NCBI RefSeq assembly: GCF_003391135.1
Contig: NZ_CP031455.1
Coordinates: 3,255,001-3,319,000, forward strand
Direction of reading: 5' to 3'
DNA: 64,000 bases
DNA from: Streptoverticillium olivoreticuli subsp. olivoreticuli
Lineage (GTDB): Bacteria > Actinomycetota > Actinomycetes > Streptomycetales > Streptomycetaceae
The position numbers and the translations under genes were made by a program. Below are positions 55,711 to 63,653 of this stretch, piece by piece (the stretch's first letter is position 1; each line of letters opens with the position of its first letter). The notes beneath the pieces are model-generated. The model worked only from the letters and a program-made list of their open reading frames with translations. It searched no databases and had not been told where the DNA came from.

Positions 55711-56178
55711 TCAGATGCGGACCTGGACGGCCCGGGCGAAGCGGTCGTGCAGGCCGCGGTTGTCGCGGTCCCAGATGATCGCCGGGATGACGATCACGAG
55801 AAGCACGCTGCGCAGCAGGACCTTCGGGAACGTGAGCCGGCCGCCGTCCTCACCGATCACGCGCAGCCCCAGGAGGCGCTTGCCCGGGGTGCAGCCGATC
55901 GTACCGACCGTGAGCACACTGAGTACGAAGAAGATCAGCAGGGCCCAGTTGCCCGTCTGTTGGGCCTTGCCGTCCGCCAGGAACGCGTAGGCGACGAGCA
56001 TGCACAGCGCCCAGTCGATGAAGATCGCCGCGATGCGCCGCCCGGGCCGTGCGATCGAGCCCGGTCCGCTCTCCGGCAGTCCGAGGCGCTCGCCCCGGTA
56101 CCCGAAGTCGACGCCCATCTCCTCGGCGGCCGCGCGCGGTCCGGAGAGCCATGAGCCCATTGCTTGCCTGTTGTCCAC
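55711..56178 (-). CDS. RDD family membrane protein
   Basis: 155 residues. RDD domain with IARPGRRIAAIFIDWALCMLVAY (Arg and Asp of the family) and GCTPGKRLLGLRV, plus the final RDNRGLHDRFARAVQV. Three membrane helices. The GTG at 56178 gives VDNRQAMGSWLSG; an ATG at 56160 is a possible shorter start. Divergent from glnA, whose GlnR site lies in the shared intergenic region. Role unknown, perhaps transport or osmotic response. Confidence 0.88.
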   Translation of the reverse strand: MDNRQAMGSWLSGPRAAAEEMGVDFGYRGERLGLPESGPGSIARPGRRIAAIFIDWALCMLVAYAFLADGKAQQTGNWALLIFFVLSVLTVGTIGCTPGKRLLGLRVIGEDGGRLTFPKVLLRSVLLVIVIPAIIWDRDNRGLHDRFARAVQVRI

Positions 56179-56264
56179 CTGACCACGGTACTGCGACCGC
56201 ATACGTTCGCTTCCGTCCGGGTCCGGTATTCGCCGTTTCGACCCTGCTTCGAGCCATGTTCCGG

Positions 56265-56302
56265 TTAACCTCGGCGAAACAAATGGGTCATGCTTGGGAA
56301 AT
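56265..56302 (+). promoter_or_regulatory. GlnR operator at glnA
   Basis: Two a/b boxes fit the actinobacterial GlnR pattern gTnAC-n6-GAAAC twice: TTAAC-n6-GAAAC (56265-56280), then after 6 nt GTCAT-n6-GAAAT (56287-56302). A TAGGGT -10-like box follows at 56313. GlnR activates or represses glnA according to nitrogen supply. Confidence 0.85.
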
Positions 56303-56336
56303 CCCGTCTCTCTAGGGTCGGCCTCAGCGCGGCGCT

Positions 56337-56377
56337 GCATATGGACCCGCATATGAACGTGCACGAAACCGCATATG
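56337..56377 (+). repeat. Triple GCATATG motif in the glnA leader
   Basis: GCATATG occurs at 56337-56343, 56349-56355 and 56371-56377 in the untranslated leader of glnA; each contains the CATATG palindrome. Rare AT-rich heptamers in this GC-rich DNA. Confidence 0.6.
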
Positions 56378-56431
56378 GGCCGCGCCACCGAAGCAACCCC
56401 GACCGCTCGCGGCCGGGCTAGGAGGAGTTGG

Positions 56432-57841
56432 ATGTTCCAGAACGGCGACGACGCCAAGAAGTTCATCAAGGACGAGGACGTCAAGTTCGTCGATGTCCGC
56501 TTCTGCGACCTGCCCGGCGTGATGCAGCACTTCACGATCCCGGCGAAGGCGTTCGACCCGGCCGAGGAGCTCGCCTTCGACGGTTCCTCGATCCGCGGGT
56601 TCCAGGCCATCCACGAGTCCGACATGGCGCTCCGCGCGGACCTGTCGACGGCGCGTCTCGACCCCTTCCGCCGCGACAAGACGCTCAACATCAACTTCTT
56701 CATCCACGACCCGATCACCGGCGAGCAGTACAGCCGTGACCCGCGCAACATCGCCAAGAAGGCCGAGGCCTACCTCGCCTCCACCGGCATCGCGGACACC
56801 GCGTACTTCGGCCCGGAGGCCGAGTTCTACGTCTTCGACAGCGTCCGCTTCGAGACCAGCGCGAACCAGTCCTTCTACCACATCGACTCCGAGGCCGGCG
56901 CCTGGAACACCGGTGCGGTCGAGAACAACCGCGGCTACAAGGTCCGTTACAAGGGCGGCTACTTCCCGGCCCCGCCGGTCGACCACTTCGCCGACCTGCG
57001 TGCCGAGATCTCCCTGGAGCTGGAGAACTCCGGCCTCCAGGTCGAGCGCCAGCACCACGAGGTGGGCACGGCCGGCCAGGCGGAGATCAACTACAAGTTC
57101 AACACGCTGCTCGCCGCGGCCGACGACCTGATGCTCTTCAAGTACATCGTGAAGAACGTCGCCTGGCGCAACGGCAAGACCGCGACCTTCATGCCGAAGC
57201 CGATCTTCGGTGACAACGGCTCGGGCATGCACGTCCACCAGTCGCTGTGGCAGGGCGGCGTCCCGCTCTTCTACGACGAGCAGGGCTACGCGGGCCTGTC
57301 GGACACCGCCCGCTACTACATCGGCGGCATCCTCAAGCACGCCCCGTCGCTGCTGGCCTTCACCAACCCGACGGTGAACTCCTACCACCGCCTGGTCCCC
57401 GGCTTCGAGGCCCCGGTCAACCTGGTCTACTCGCAGCGCAACCGCTCCGCCGCGATGCGCATCCCGATCACGGGCTCCAACCCGAAGGCCAAGCGCGTCG
57501 AGTTCCGCGCCCCGGACCCGTCCTCGAACCCGTACCTCGCCTTCTCGGCCCTCCTCCTGGCCGGCCTCGACGGCGTGAAGAACAAGATCGAGCCCGCCGA
57601 GCCGATCGACAAGGACCTCTACGAGCTCGCCCCCGACGAGCACGCGGGCGTCCCCCAGGTCCCCACCTCCCTCCCGGCGGTCCTGGAGGCCCTCGAGGCC
57701 GACAACGAATACCTCCAGGCGGGCGGTGTCTTCACCTCCGACCTGATCGAGACCTGGATCGACTACAAGCGCACCCAGGAAATCGCCCCGATCCAGCTGC
57801 GGCCGCACCCGCACGAGTTCGAGATGTACTTCGACCTCTAG
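56432..57841 (+). CDS. glnA: Glutamine synthetase type I-beta
   Basis: 469 residues, the normal size. Makes glutamine from glutamate, ammonia and ATP as a dodecamer. Motifs: [54 protein letters not shown], and the adenylylation Tyr in [10 protein letters not shown], so activity is probably controlled by GlnE. The ATG at 56432 has AGGAGG upstream. GlnR boxes at 56265-56302. Confidence 0.99.
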   Translation: MFQNGDDAKKFIKDEDVKFVDVRFCDLPGVMQHFTIPAKAFDPAEELAFDGSSIRGFQAIHESDMALRADLSTARLDPFRRDKTLNINFFIHDPITGEQYSRDPRNIAKKAEAYLASTGIADTAYFGPEAEFYVFDSVRFETSANQSFYHIDSEAGAWNTGAVENNRGYKVRYKGGYFPAPPVDHFADLRAEISLELENSGLQVERQHHEVGTAGQAEINYKFNTLLAAADDLMLFKYIVKNVAWRNGKTATFMPKPIFGDNGSGMHVHQSLWQGGVPLFYDEQGYAGLSDTARYYIGGILKHAPSLLAFTNPTVNSYHRLVPGFEAPVNLVYSQRNRSAAMRIPITGSNPKAKRVEFRAPDPSSNPYLAFSALLLAGLDGVKNKIEPAEPIDKDLYELAPDEHAGVPQVPTSLPAVLEALEADNEYLQAGGVFTSDLIETWIDYKRTQEIAPIQLRPHPHEFEMYFDL

Positions 57842-57903
57842 ATCGCGCGGTTCGGTGACCTGAGTTGAGATGACGGGCCACCAGAGTTGTGCAACACGGC
57901 GTT

Positions 57904-57950
57904 CGGCTGAGCCCCGCCCCTGTCCATGAGGCAACGGCGGGGCTCAGCCG
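57904..57950. terminator. Terminator of glnA
   Basis: 15-bp perfect stem (57904-57918 with 57936-57950), 17-nt loop, then TTGTT. Confidence 0.85.
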
Positions 57951-57968
57951 TTGTTCTAACCTGGGGCG

Positions 57969-58484
57969 ATGCCCGCACCTGCTGCTCCGCCCCTCCGCTT
58001 CCGGGATCCCGGACACGACAAGTACCACTTCGCCTGTACCGACAGGGTGCTCGTGCGCTGCCCGAAGTGCGAGCGGCAGGCGCAGATCGTCCCGGTGCCC
58101 CGCGACGCCGACAGCGCGACGCCCCCGTGGTCCGCGGAGCGGCGGCTCGTATGCCGCCACTGCGGGCTGTCCCGGAAGCGGGGCGAGGCGCGGTCGATCA
58201 CCTTCCGCTGGTACGGCGATCCCGAGATGAGCGACCCCTATTTCCAGGTGCCGCTGTGGCTCCAGACGCGGACACGGCACGGCCTCCTGTGGGCGTACAA
58301 CGCCGAACACCTCGACCTGCTGCGGCAGTACGTGCAGGCGACACTGCGCGAGCATGACCCCTGGCACGAGCCCTGGCGCAAGATGGGGGCCATCGGCCGC
58401 CTCCCGGCATGGATCAAGCAGGCGAAGAACCGTGACGAGGTGCTGCGCGGGCTGGACCGCATGCGAGCGTCGCTCGCGGGCTGA
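57969..58484 (+). CDS. Zinc-finger-like conserved hypothetical protein
   Basis: 171 residues. Two cysteine pairs, CPKCER (about residue 31) and CRHCGL (about 62), likely bind zinc. A C-terminal half rich in Trp, His and Arg (DPWHEPWRKMG) may bind nucleic acid or protein. TAACCT (57957-57962) lies 6 nt before the ATG at 57969, suggesting leaderless expression. No function known. Confidence 0.8.
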   Translation: MPAPAAPPLRFRDPGHDKYHFACTDRVLVRCPKCERQAQIVPVPRDADSATPPWSAERRLVCRHCGLSRKRGEARSITFRWYGDPEMSDPYFQVPLWLQTRTRHGLLWAYNAEHLDLLRQYVQATLREHDPWHEPWRKMGAIGRLPAWIKQAKNRDEVLRGLDRMRASLAG

Positions 58485-58503
58485 GCGAGAGCCGAGCCCG
58501 TCA

Positions 58504-58536
58504 GGTCCCCTTGCCTCCGGGAGAGGCAAGGGGACC
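58504..58536. terminator. Bidirectional terminator between convergent small genes
   Basis: Perfect 14-bp stem (58504-58517 with 58523-58536), loop CGGGA. Confidence 0.85.
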
Positions 58537-58549
58537 CGTGCGTCGTGGC

Positions 58550-58828
58550 TCAGCCCGCGCTCGGGTGGATGAGGGAGCGGACCAGGCTGCACGTGGTGTC
58601 CGATGGGGCGTGGACGCCTATCTGGGTCGCGGCCACGCGGATTCGGCGGTTGTCGGCGCGGTCCTGGGTGTGGACGCCCGAGTGGAGCAGGGCGATGGCC
58701 AGGCGCATGGCCTTCAGACGGCGGTTGTGCGTCTCGTACCACTCGCGTGGTTGGCCCGCGGGCAGGCGCTTCCTCGGCAGGGTCGGGAGACTGGGCAGGT
58801 TCGGGTGAGGTGGTGCGGCTATGGCCAT
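58550..58828 (-). CDS. Small conserved hypothetical protein
   Basis: 92 residues: Pro-rich N-terminus, a WYETHNRRLKAMRLAIALLHSG helix, and a C-terminus with RIRVAATQIG. AGGAGG lies 6 nt before the ATG at 58828; a second ATG two codons upstream overlaps that site and is less likely. No known family. Confidence 0.7.
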   Translation of the reverse strand: MAIAAPPHPNLPSLPTLPRKRLPAGQPREWYETHNRRLKAMRLAIALLHSGVHTQDRADNRRIRVAATQIGVHAPSDTTCSLVRSLIHPSAG

Positions 58829-58946
58829 CGACATCCTCCTGACGCGTGTGTGAGCCCTCGCTCAACACCCCCTATTTTACTGCCTGGCACTGACAATCGG
58901 CCCAGGTCAGACCGCACTTGAGGGGTCTCGCGATACGGTGGTGGGC

Positions 58947-59315
58947 ATGGAGATCTGGATCAATCCCGCCTGTTCGAAGTGCCGTGGCGCGCTGTCGCTG
59001 CTCGACGCGGAAGGGGCCGACTACACCGTCCGCCGCTACCTGGAGGACGTACCGAGCGCCGAGGAGATCCGCGCCGTGCTCGGCCGGCTCGGGCTGGAGC
59101 CGTGGGACATCACTCGGACGCAGGAGGCGGAGGCCAAGGAGCTCGGGCTGAAGGACTGGCCGCGGGATGCCGAGGCGCGGGACCGCTGGATCGCGGCGCT
59201 CGCCGGGCACCCGAAGCTGATCCAGCGGCCGATCATCACGGCGGACGACGGATCGGCGGTGGTGGCCCGCACGGACGAGGCGGTACGGGTGGCTCTGTCC
59301 AGGTCCACGCCCTGA
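58947..59315 (+). CDS. ArsC/Spx family protein
   Basis: 122 residues, thioredoxin-like ArsC fold. CSKCRGAL near the N-terminus is a CxxC redox site, and QRPIITADDG near residue 96 is the ArsC family RPI motif. It may be an arsenate reductase-like or redox-sensing protein. TACGGT (58934-58939) lies 7 nt before the ATG at 58947, leaderless type. Ends 15 nt before the convergent HAD gene. Confidence 0.88.
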   Translation: MEIWINPACSKCRGALSLLDAEGADYTVRRYLEDVPSAEEIRAVLGRLGLEPWDITRTQEAEAKELGLKDWPRDAEARDRWIAALAGHPKLIQRPIITADDGSAVVARTDEAVRVALSRSTP

Positions 59316-59330
59316 TCACTGAGGCCGGGG

Positions 59331-59972
59331 CTACTGGCGGAGGCTGATGCCGAGGGCGTCTTCGAGGCGGGTTACCGTCTCGGACGGATCCGTGTCGAGT
59401 ACGACCGCCATGCCGAGATTCTGCGCGGGCGGCAGATTGCGCGGCGAGTCGTCCACGAATACACAGTCCGCGGCGGGGAGTTGCATGGATTCCAACGCGA
59501 TGGCGTAGATCTCGGCTTCCGGTTTACGCGTCGCGTGGTCCCCGGAGAGCACCACGACGTCGTAGTCCGTGGCGAGGCCGTAGCCGCGGTAGGGGTCGTA
59601 CGGGCCGGAGCCGAGGCTGTTGGAGAGGACGCCGACCCTCACCCCCGCCCGGCGGGCCGCCCGGGCGGCGGTGATGAGGGCGGGTTCGGGGCGGAGGTCG
59701 GCGAGGGCGCGGCCGATGAGGCCGGTCCCGTCGATTCCGAGGAGGGCTCCGGTGCGCTCGTTCCATTCGGCCTGGGGGATCGCCCCGCGCTCCAGGTCCC
59801 GGTAGAGCTCCTTTCCCACCGGGTCCGTCGCGATGACGTTCAGAAAGGCGTCGGGGGCGAGCCCTTCCCGCAGGCAGAAGGCGCAGGTGCAGGGGGCGAC
59901 GGGCGTGGTCAGCACGCCGCCGAAATCGAGGAACAGGCCCTTCGGCCGGGGCGTCCCGGAAGTGGTGGTCAT
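59331..59972 (-). CDS. HAD family hydrolase
   Basis: 213 residues. HAD motif I is FLDFGGVLTTP with the nucleophile Asp but Gly at the second Asp position, as in some YihX/epoxide-type members; motif II is VLSNS, motif III has KPEAEIY, and motif IV CVFVDDSPRNL. Three Cys lie just after motif I (CTCAFC), unusual for this class. Substrate unknown. Confidence 0.88.
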   Translation of the reverse strand: MTTTSGTPRPKGLFLDFGGVLTTPVAPCTCAFCLREGLAPDAFLNVIATDPVGKELYRDLERGAIPQAEWNERTGALLGIDGTGLIGRALADLRPEPALITAARAARRAGVRVGVLSNSLGSGPYDPYRGYGLATDYDVVVLSGDHATRKPEAEIYAIALESMQLPAADCVFVDDSPRNLPPAQNLGMAVVLDTDPSETVTRLEDALGISLRQ

Positions 59973-60190
59973 GGGTGGCAGGGCTCCTCGCGGGCAAGGG
60001 GGAAAGGATGCCGGAACTCTTCCAGCCGGGTGCGCGACCTATGCGTACGCCCGGCAGCGAGCTCCCCCGGTGAGCGGATTCGACCGCTCCCGTAAGCAAA
60101 TCGATCACCCGGCGGCCAACTGGAAGTAATCGCGCTTGATTTGATGTCGGCGGCACCGTCTCATACACCCCTTACCCTCAGGGAGATGCA
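59973..60190. other. Intergenic region before the interrupted secreted-protein gene
   Basis: About 220 nt with the HAD promoter on one side and the remnant gene on the other. A GGGAG ribosome site for the remnant lies at 60180-60185. No other structure recognised. Confidence 0.4.
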
Positions 60191-60328
60191 GTGCCGCACA
60201 TCAAGCCCGTGAAGTCCGCAAGAATCGCCTCCGCACTCGCCGCGGTCGCGGTGTCCACGGCACTGCCACAGACGACTCATGGACTACACGTACACCAACC
60301 TCTCGGACCACTACTGTTCCTATCGTGA
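60191..60328 (+). pseudogene. 5' remnant of a secreted-protein gene cut by the mobile element
   Basis: GTG at 60191 with GGGAG 6 nt upstream encodes a clear signal peptide (VPHIKPVKSARIASALAAV then VSTALPQTTH). Immediately after, the natural frame shifts: in the +1 frame the sequence reads DYTYTNLSDHY with host-like third-position GC, then the composition drops near 60312. The remnant thus seems to have a frameshift and then to run into the mobile element. The rest of the gene was not recognised on the far side of the element. Confidence 0.55.
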
Positions 60329-62001
60329 TTGGCCGGATCACGGCAAACTGGATTGGTGATCCGGTGACCCCGCGAACGGTCTTCGAGGTCGGGGAACGGC
60401 GCGAGTTGGTCACCTTGGTCCAGTCGGGTCTTACCGCCTCGTACGGGCGTGCTCGCTGTCCTGGGTGGGCTCGCGGTCCCGCGTGGCCTGGGAACGGATA
60501 CGGTCTGGCCGGTAGCTCTCCGCGAAGCGATCCTCTGGTCGCTGGCGGTCACACCTGGCCGACGCCGGATTCCGTGTCCCAGGCCACGCCTGCCGATAGC
60601 CACAGCCGCCGAGTGGTGGCGTGTGACGGTGGTCTTCTTACTGGTCTGCTGGAGCGGGGTCTTCCAGTACTTCTCGCCCCAGATGCTGGTGTACGCCGGG
60701 TCGACCGCGATGACGACGAGTCCGGCGTGGAACGCCATGCCGCGCAGCCGTTCCCGGAACCGTCCGGTCGGGATACCGGCCACGGTGCGGCGGAACTTCT
60801 TGCCGCGCTGTCCTCGGCCCATTCGCTCCCGGCCCACGGCGCGGGCGTCGTCGAAGTTGAGGTTCTCCACCACGATCCCCGCGCAGTCATGCTGCTTCGC
60901 GAGATGGATGAGGTGGGTGATCGCGTCCCGGAGACGGCCGTCACGCTGCGATGCGGGGCCGGTCAGATCGAGGGGAATGGTGTGCGGTTCGCCGATGGGA
61001 TTGCCATGCGGGTCGAGGACGTAGGCGGCAAGGTGATCGGCGTTGAGGTCGATGCCGATCGTCCGCTCACCAAAGGTCCGGATCTCTTCCGGGGTGGGCA
61101 GCACGGCCGTTTCGGTCGACCAGGACGCATCCAGATACCAGCGTCCGCGTACCGGGTCGTACATGAAGTCGTACCGGACCGCCCGGTTCGCGGTCACGCG
61201 GTCGAGCCACTCCTCCCGGCGGTGGGAGAACTGCACGGTGCAGCCCAGCCGGTACCGGCCCCGAGGCGCGTTCGCCAGATGCCGCAGCGGCTCCGGGAGC
61301 ACGATCGTCACGCTGCCGTCGTTCGGGTCCACGCAGATCGTGTAGTTCCCGAACGGCGCGCCGGACTCCCCGTCAGCGGTCAGGAACAGCCGGGCGGCAT
61401 CCCACTGCTCACGCCACTGGGCCTCAGTGATCTGGGCCTTCTCCAGGTTGTGCCGGGCCTTCGCCAGGCGGCGTCCGCCGATTGCGATACTCGGCCTTCC
61501 GGAGGCGATCCGCTGCTCAACGCGGGCGAGGCGTGCTGTGAGGACCTGCAAGCGGCGCTGCTTGCCGAACCGCTCGACCTGGTCCTTATAGCCGCGGGCC
61601 TTGCCCTCCTTGCCGCCGCACGGTGCGGCCAGGCGTCGGGTGATGGTGCGGATCGCGCGCCGCAGAGACGATGCCTCGTCGTACAGGCACCGCAGAGAGA
61701 GCTGATACTGGTCCTCGCTCGCCCTGGTCATCGCCCCGGCCATACGCGAGGACGACACCCTAGTCAGCGAGCGTTTCCGCTCGGTGCGCTGGTTGTCCTT
61801 CACCGGCACCTTGCCGATCTCCACCCGGCAGGCCAGGTCAGCGCGCTGATGGTGACCCAGATGCCGACCAACCAGCGTGAGGACTTCGAACTCAGCGTCG
61901 GTGCCGTGCACACGGTCGCGTATACGGGCACCGGACGGTGCATCGACGGTGAACGGGCTGGCCAGTACGCGAAGTCGCTTACCTCGCTTCTTGCGCGTCA
62001 C
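60277..62001 (-). CDS. TnpB-related protein of an IS607/IS605-type element
   Basis: 574 residues from the GTG at 62001, which has GGAGGAGG 7 nt upstream. RuvC-like region: GIDLNADHLAAYVLD (first Asp, about residue 345), GIVVENLNF (Glu, about 415) and VDPAYTSIWGEKYW. The canonical zinc ribbon (CxxC pairs) is missing, and the usual DxNAA stretch reads TRHHSAAVAIGRRG, so the third Asp appears to be His. N-terminal motif SSSRMAGAMTRASEDQY fits actinobacterial TnpB-related proteins. The last about 60 codons may read through the element end into host DNA. RNA-guided activity is uncertain. Confidence 0.85.
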   Translation of the reverse strand: MTRKKRGKRLRVLASPFTVDAPSGARIRDRVHGTDAEFEVLTLVGRHLGHHQRADLACRVEIGKVPVKDNQRTERKRSLTRVSSSRMAGAMTRASEDQYQLSLRCLYDEASSLRRAIRTITRRLAAPCGGKEGKARGYKDQVERFGKQRRLQVLTARLARVEQRIASGRPSIAIGGRRLAKARHNLEKAQITEAQWREQWDAARLFLTADGESGAPFGNYTICVDPNDGSVTIVLPEPLRHLANAPRGRYRLGCTVQFSHRREEWLDRVTANRAVRYDFMYDPVRGRWYLDASWSTETAVLPTPEEIRTFGERTIGIDLNADHLAAYVLDPHGNPIGEPHTIPLDLTGPASQRDGRLRDAITHLIHLAKQHDCAGIVVENLNFDDARAVGRERMGRGQRGKKFRRTVAGIPTGRFRERLRGMAFHAGLVVIAVDPAYTSIWGEKYWKTPLQQTSKKTTVTRHHSAAVAIGRRGLGHGIRRRPGVTASDQRIASRRATGQTVSVPRPRGTASPPRTASTPVRGGKTRLDQGDQLAPFPDLEDRSRGHRITNPVCRDPANHDRNSSGPRGWCTCSP

Positions 62002-62742
62002 TGGTCGGCCTCCTCCCCGGTCGACAAGATCACTCCATAAGCTGTGGCCGAACATGTACCACAAGTCCGGATGGCAGACAGTGGACTTGACTGCCTTCGT
62101 CAACGACCTGGCCTTCACCGAACGCTGCCCGCACAACCCGCCGGAGAACGAGCTGACCACAGCCAGAATCTCCCGCACCAGCTCCAACTCCTGCCAAGGA
62201 TCCAGGGCTTCATCCGTACCGGTGATTTCCAGCCCGACATCGAAGAACGGCAGCATCACATCCCGTACAACCCCAGTTCCGAACCGGGCAAGACGCTCCT
62301 CATGCCCGACCAGCAGCACCGACACCTCCAGCCGCCGGCACCACACCAACGCCCTGCGCAAGGCCCCGGCACTCGTCCGACAGCCCGGACGCGACATCGA
62401 AGAACTCACCCACCACCGGCCGACCCGCCGCAGCCTTCCGCAACCGGGCCATCTGCCGGCCAAGATCTCCCTCGGGCCGCTGCCGCCGCGACGGAACACG
62501 CTCGTACAACACCACGCTCCCAACGTCCGGCAGCCCCGGCCCCGGCCCGCAGAGCCTCCAGCTCCACCCCTGGAGAAGATGCGCTTCCCGCCCGGCGACC
62601 TGCGGTCCGCCAGCACCCCGGAGGTGCCGTATACCTGCGAAGCGTCCGCGTCGACACCCCAGAGTCCGCGCAGCCTTTGTCGCCGAAACCGTCCATTGAT
62701 CCATCCCGGCAAGTCATCCCGAAATAGCCAAGCATGACCCAT
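60312..62742 (-). mobile_element. IS607-type insertion element with decayed tnpA and tnpB-related gene
   Basis: Carries, on the minus strand, remnants of an IS607-type serine recombinase followed by a TnpB-related ORF. Boundaries are approximate: the low end is placed at the composition change near 60312 within the interrupted gene, the high end just before the first codons of the tnpA remnant. IS607 elements lack terminal inverted repeats and none were seen. A guide RNA, if made, would lie at the low-coordinate end. Confidence 0.75.
62040..62704 (-). pseudogene. IS607-type serine recombinase TnpA, multiply frameshifted
   Basis: The protein can be pieced together only by switching frames at least four times: MDQWTVSATKAARTLG, then GVSTRTLRRYTA (MerR-like HTH), SGVLADRRSPGGKRIF, SPGVELEALRAG, VVLYERVPSRRQ with GEFFDVASGLSD, and LLVGHEERLARFG with FFDVGLEITG. 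The catalytic Ser of the YxRVSS motif is Pro here (YERVPSRRQ). It cannot encode a working recombinase, so the element cannot move by itself. Confidence 0.85.
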
Positions 62743-62881
62743 CGATCAAGGAACTGCTGTCAACCCACTGATCGCCAGGAAGCCACCGCCACCCCGCCGT
62801 CGCCGGGATGTCAGTGCGGGGTGACAAGATTCCTCCAAGCGGGCCGCTGATCGCGAGCGGTCCCCGGAGCGAGGGGGAACC

Positions 62882-63253
62882 ATGCTGCCCATCACCGTGA
62901 ACACCGAGCCCGGCGAGGTCCGTTCGGGGATCGACGCCGAGGAGCTGGCCCGCCTGATCGGCCGGCTGGGCGCGGACGGTGACCGCTTCGTGGTGGTCGA
63001 GCGAATAGCCGACGGGCGCGAGGGTGACCACTACATCCAGACGTGGCACGAGGGCGACGGGCCGTACGAGGTGGAGTTCCGCGAGGGCTCGGCGGAGCGG
63101 CACTTCGGGGTGCGGATGGCGGACGCGGAGGAGGTCGTGGCCGTCTTCGTGGCGTGGGCGCGCGGCGCGGAGGGCTGGGCGGACGGCTATGACTGGGAGC
63201 CGGTCGAGCTGGAGGCGGAGCCGGAGCCGGAGCCGGAGGTGATGGAGCGCTGA
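62882..63253 (+). CDS. Acidic hypothetical protein
   Basis: 123 residues with many Glu/Asp and a C-terminal Glu-Pro repeat (ELEAEPEPEPEPEV). Central FVVVERIADGREGDHYIQTWHE. GAGGGGGAACC precedes the ATG at 62882. No known family; normal codon use for the genome, so it lies outside the mobile element. Confidence 0.75.
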   Translation: MLPITVNTEPGEVRSGIDAEELARLIGRLGADGDRFVVVERIADGREGDHYIQTWHEGDGPYEVEFREGSAERHFGVRMADAEEVVAVFVAWARGAEGWADGYDWEPVELEAEPEPEPEVMER

Positions 63254-63425
63254 GCCTCCGGCGCGGAGCGCCGGGCGTGCGAGCCCCGCCGGGCCTCCCG
63301 GTGCGGCTCGCAGCCGGGGCTCCGCCCAGGGCCGCAGCCTTCACGGTGCCCGCGTGCGTTCGGAACGCGGCAACAACCTGCGGTAACCCCTGCTCTCCCG
63401 TCGCCGGTCATGCTTCAATAGGCGC

Positions 63426-63554
63426 ATGGCCAGCTTCCAGAACACCGCGACGGGTCGCAGCGACCTCGAGCCCTTCTGGCCTTCCCGCCAGCACCACGAC
63501 TTCGACCGAGTGTGTTGCCGCGCGACTCCCGCGCAGGCCCACTCCCCTCGCTGA
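63426..63554 (+). CDS. Putative leader peptide with tandem cysteines
   Basis: 42 residues, ATG at 63426 to TGA at 63554. It contains SRQHHDFDRVCCRAT, similar to the RxHxDxxRVC pattern of putative leader peptides that precede Streptomyces sulfur or regulatory genes. TTCAAT lies 6 nt before the ATG with no ribosome site, so it is probably leaderless. It lies 99 nt upstream of the winged-helix regulator and may sense cysteine supply by ribosome stalling at the two Cys codons. Confidence 0.6.
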   Translation: MASFQNTATGRSDLEPFWPSRQHHDFDRVCCRATPAQAHSPR

Positions 63555-63653
63555 CCCTCACGTCGAAGTCAGCCGCCGGTCACCGGTACCGGCCAACGGC
63601 CCGCGCAACGCACGTCCCTCGACGGTCTCCCGCGCGAAAGAGCTGAGCTCTCC

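Noticed and set aside
60279..60359. Small ORF MDYTYTNLSDHYCSYRDWPDHGKLDW as a peptide precursor
   Set aside because: The start lacks a ribosome site, host-like codon use stops midway, and it is better explained as the frame-shifted remainder of the interrupted gene joined to element DNA.
62002..62742. A single 821-residue transposase reading from 62742 to 60277
   Set aside because: The first 247 codons are in a frame that shows only parts of TnpA; the TnpA pieces lie in all three frames, so this is decayed tnpA followed by tnpB starting at 62001.
63225..63245. Short GAGCCG tandem repeat
   Set aside because: It encodes the Glu-Pro tail of the acidic protein and is only a few units long.
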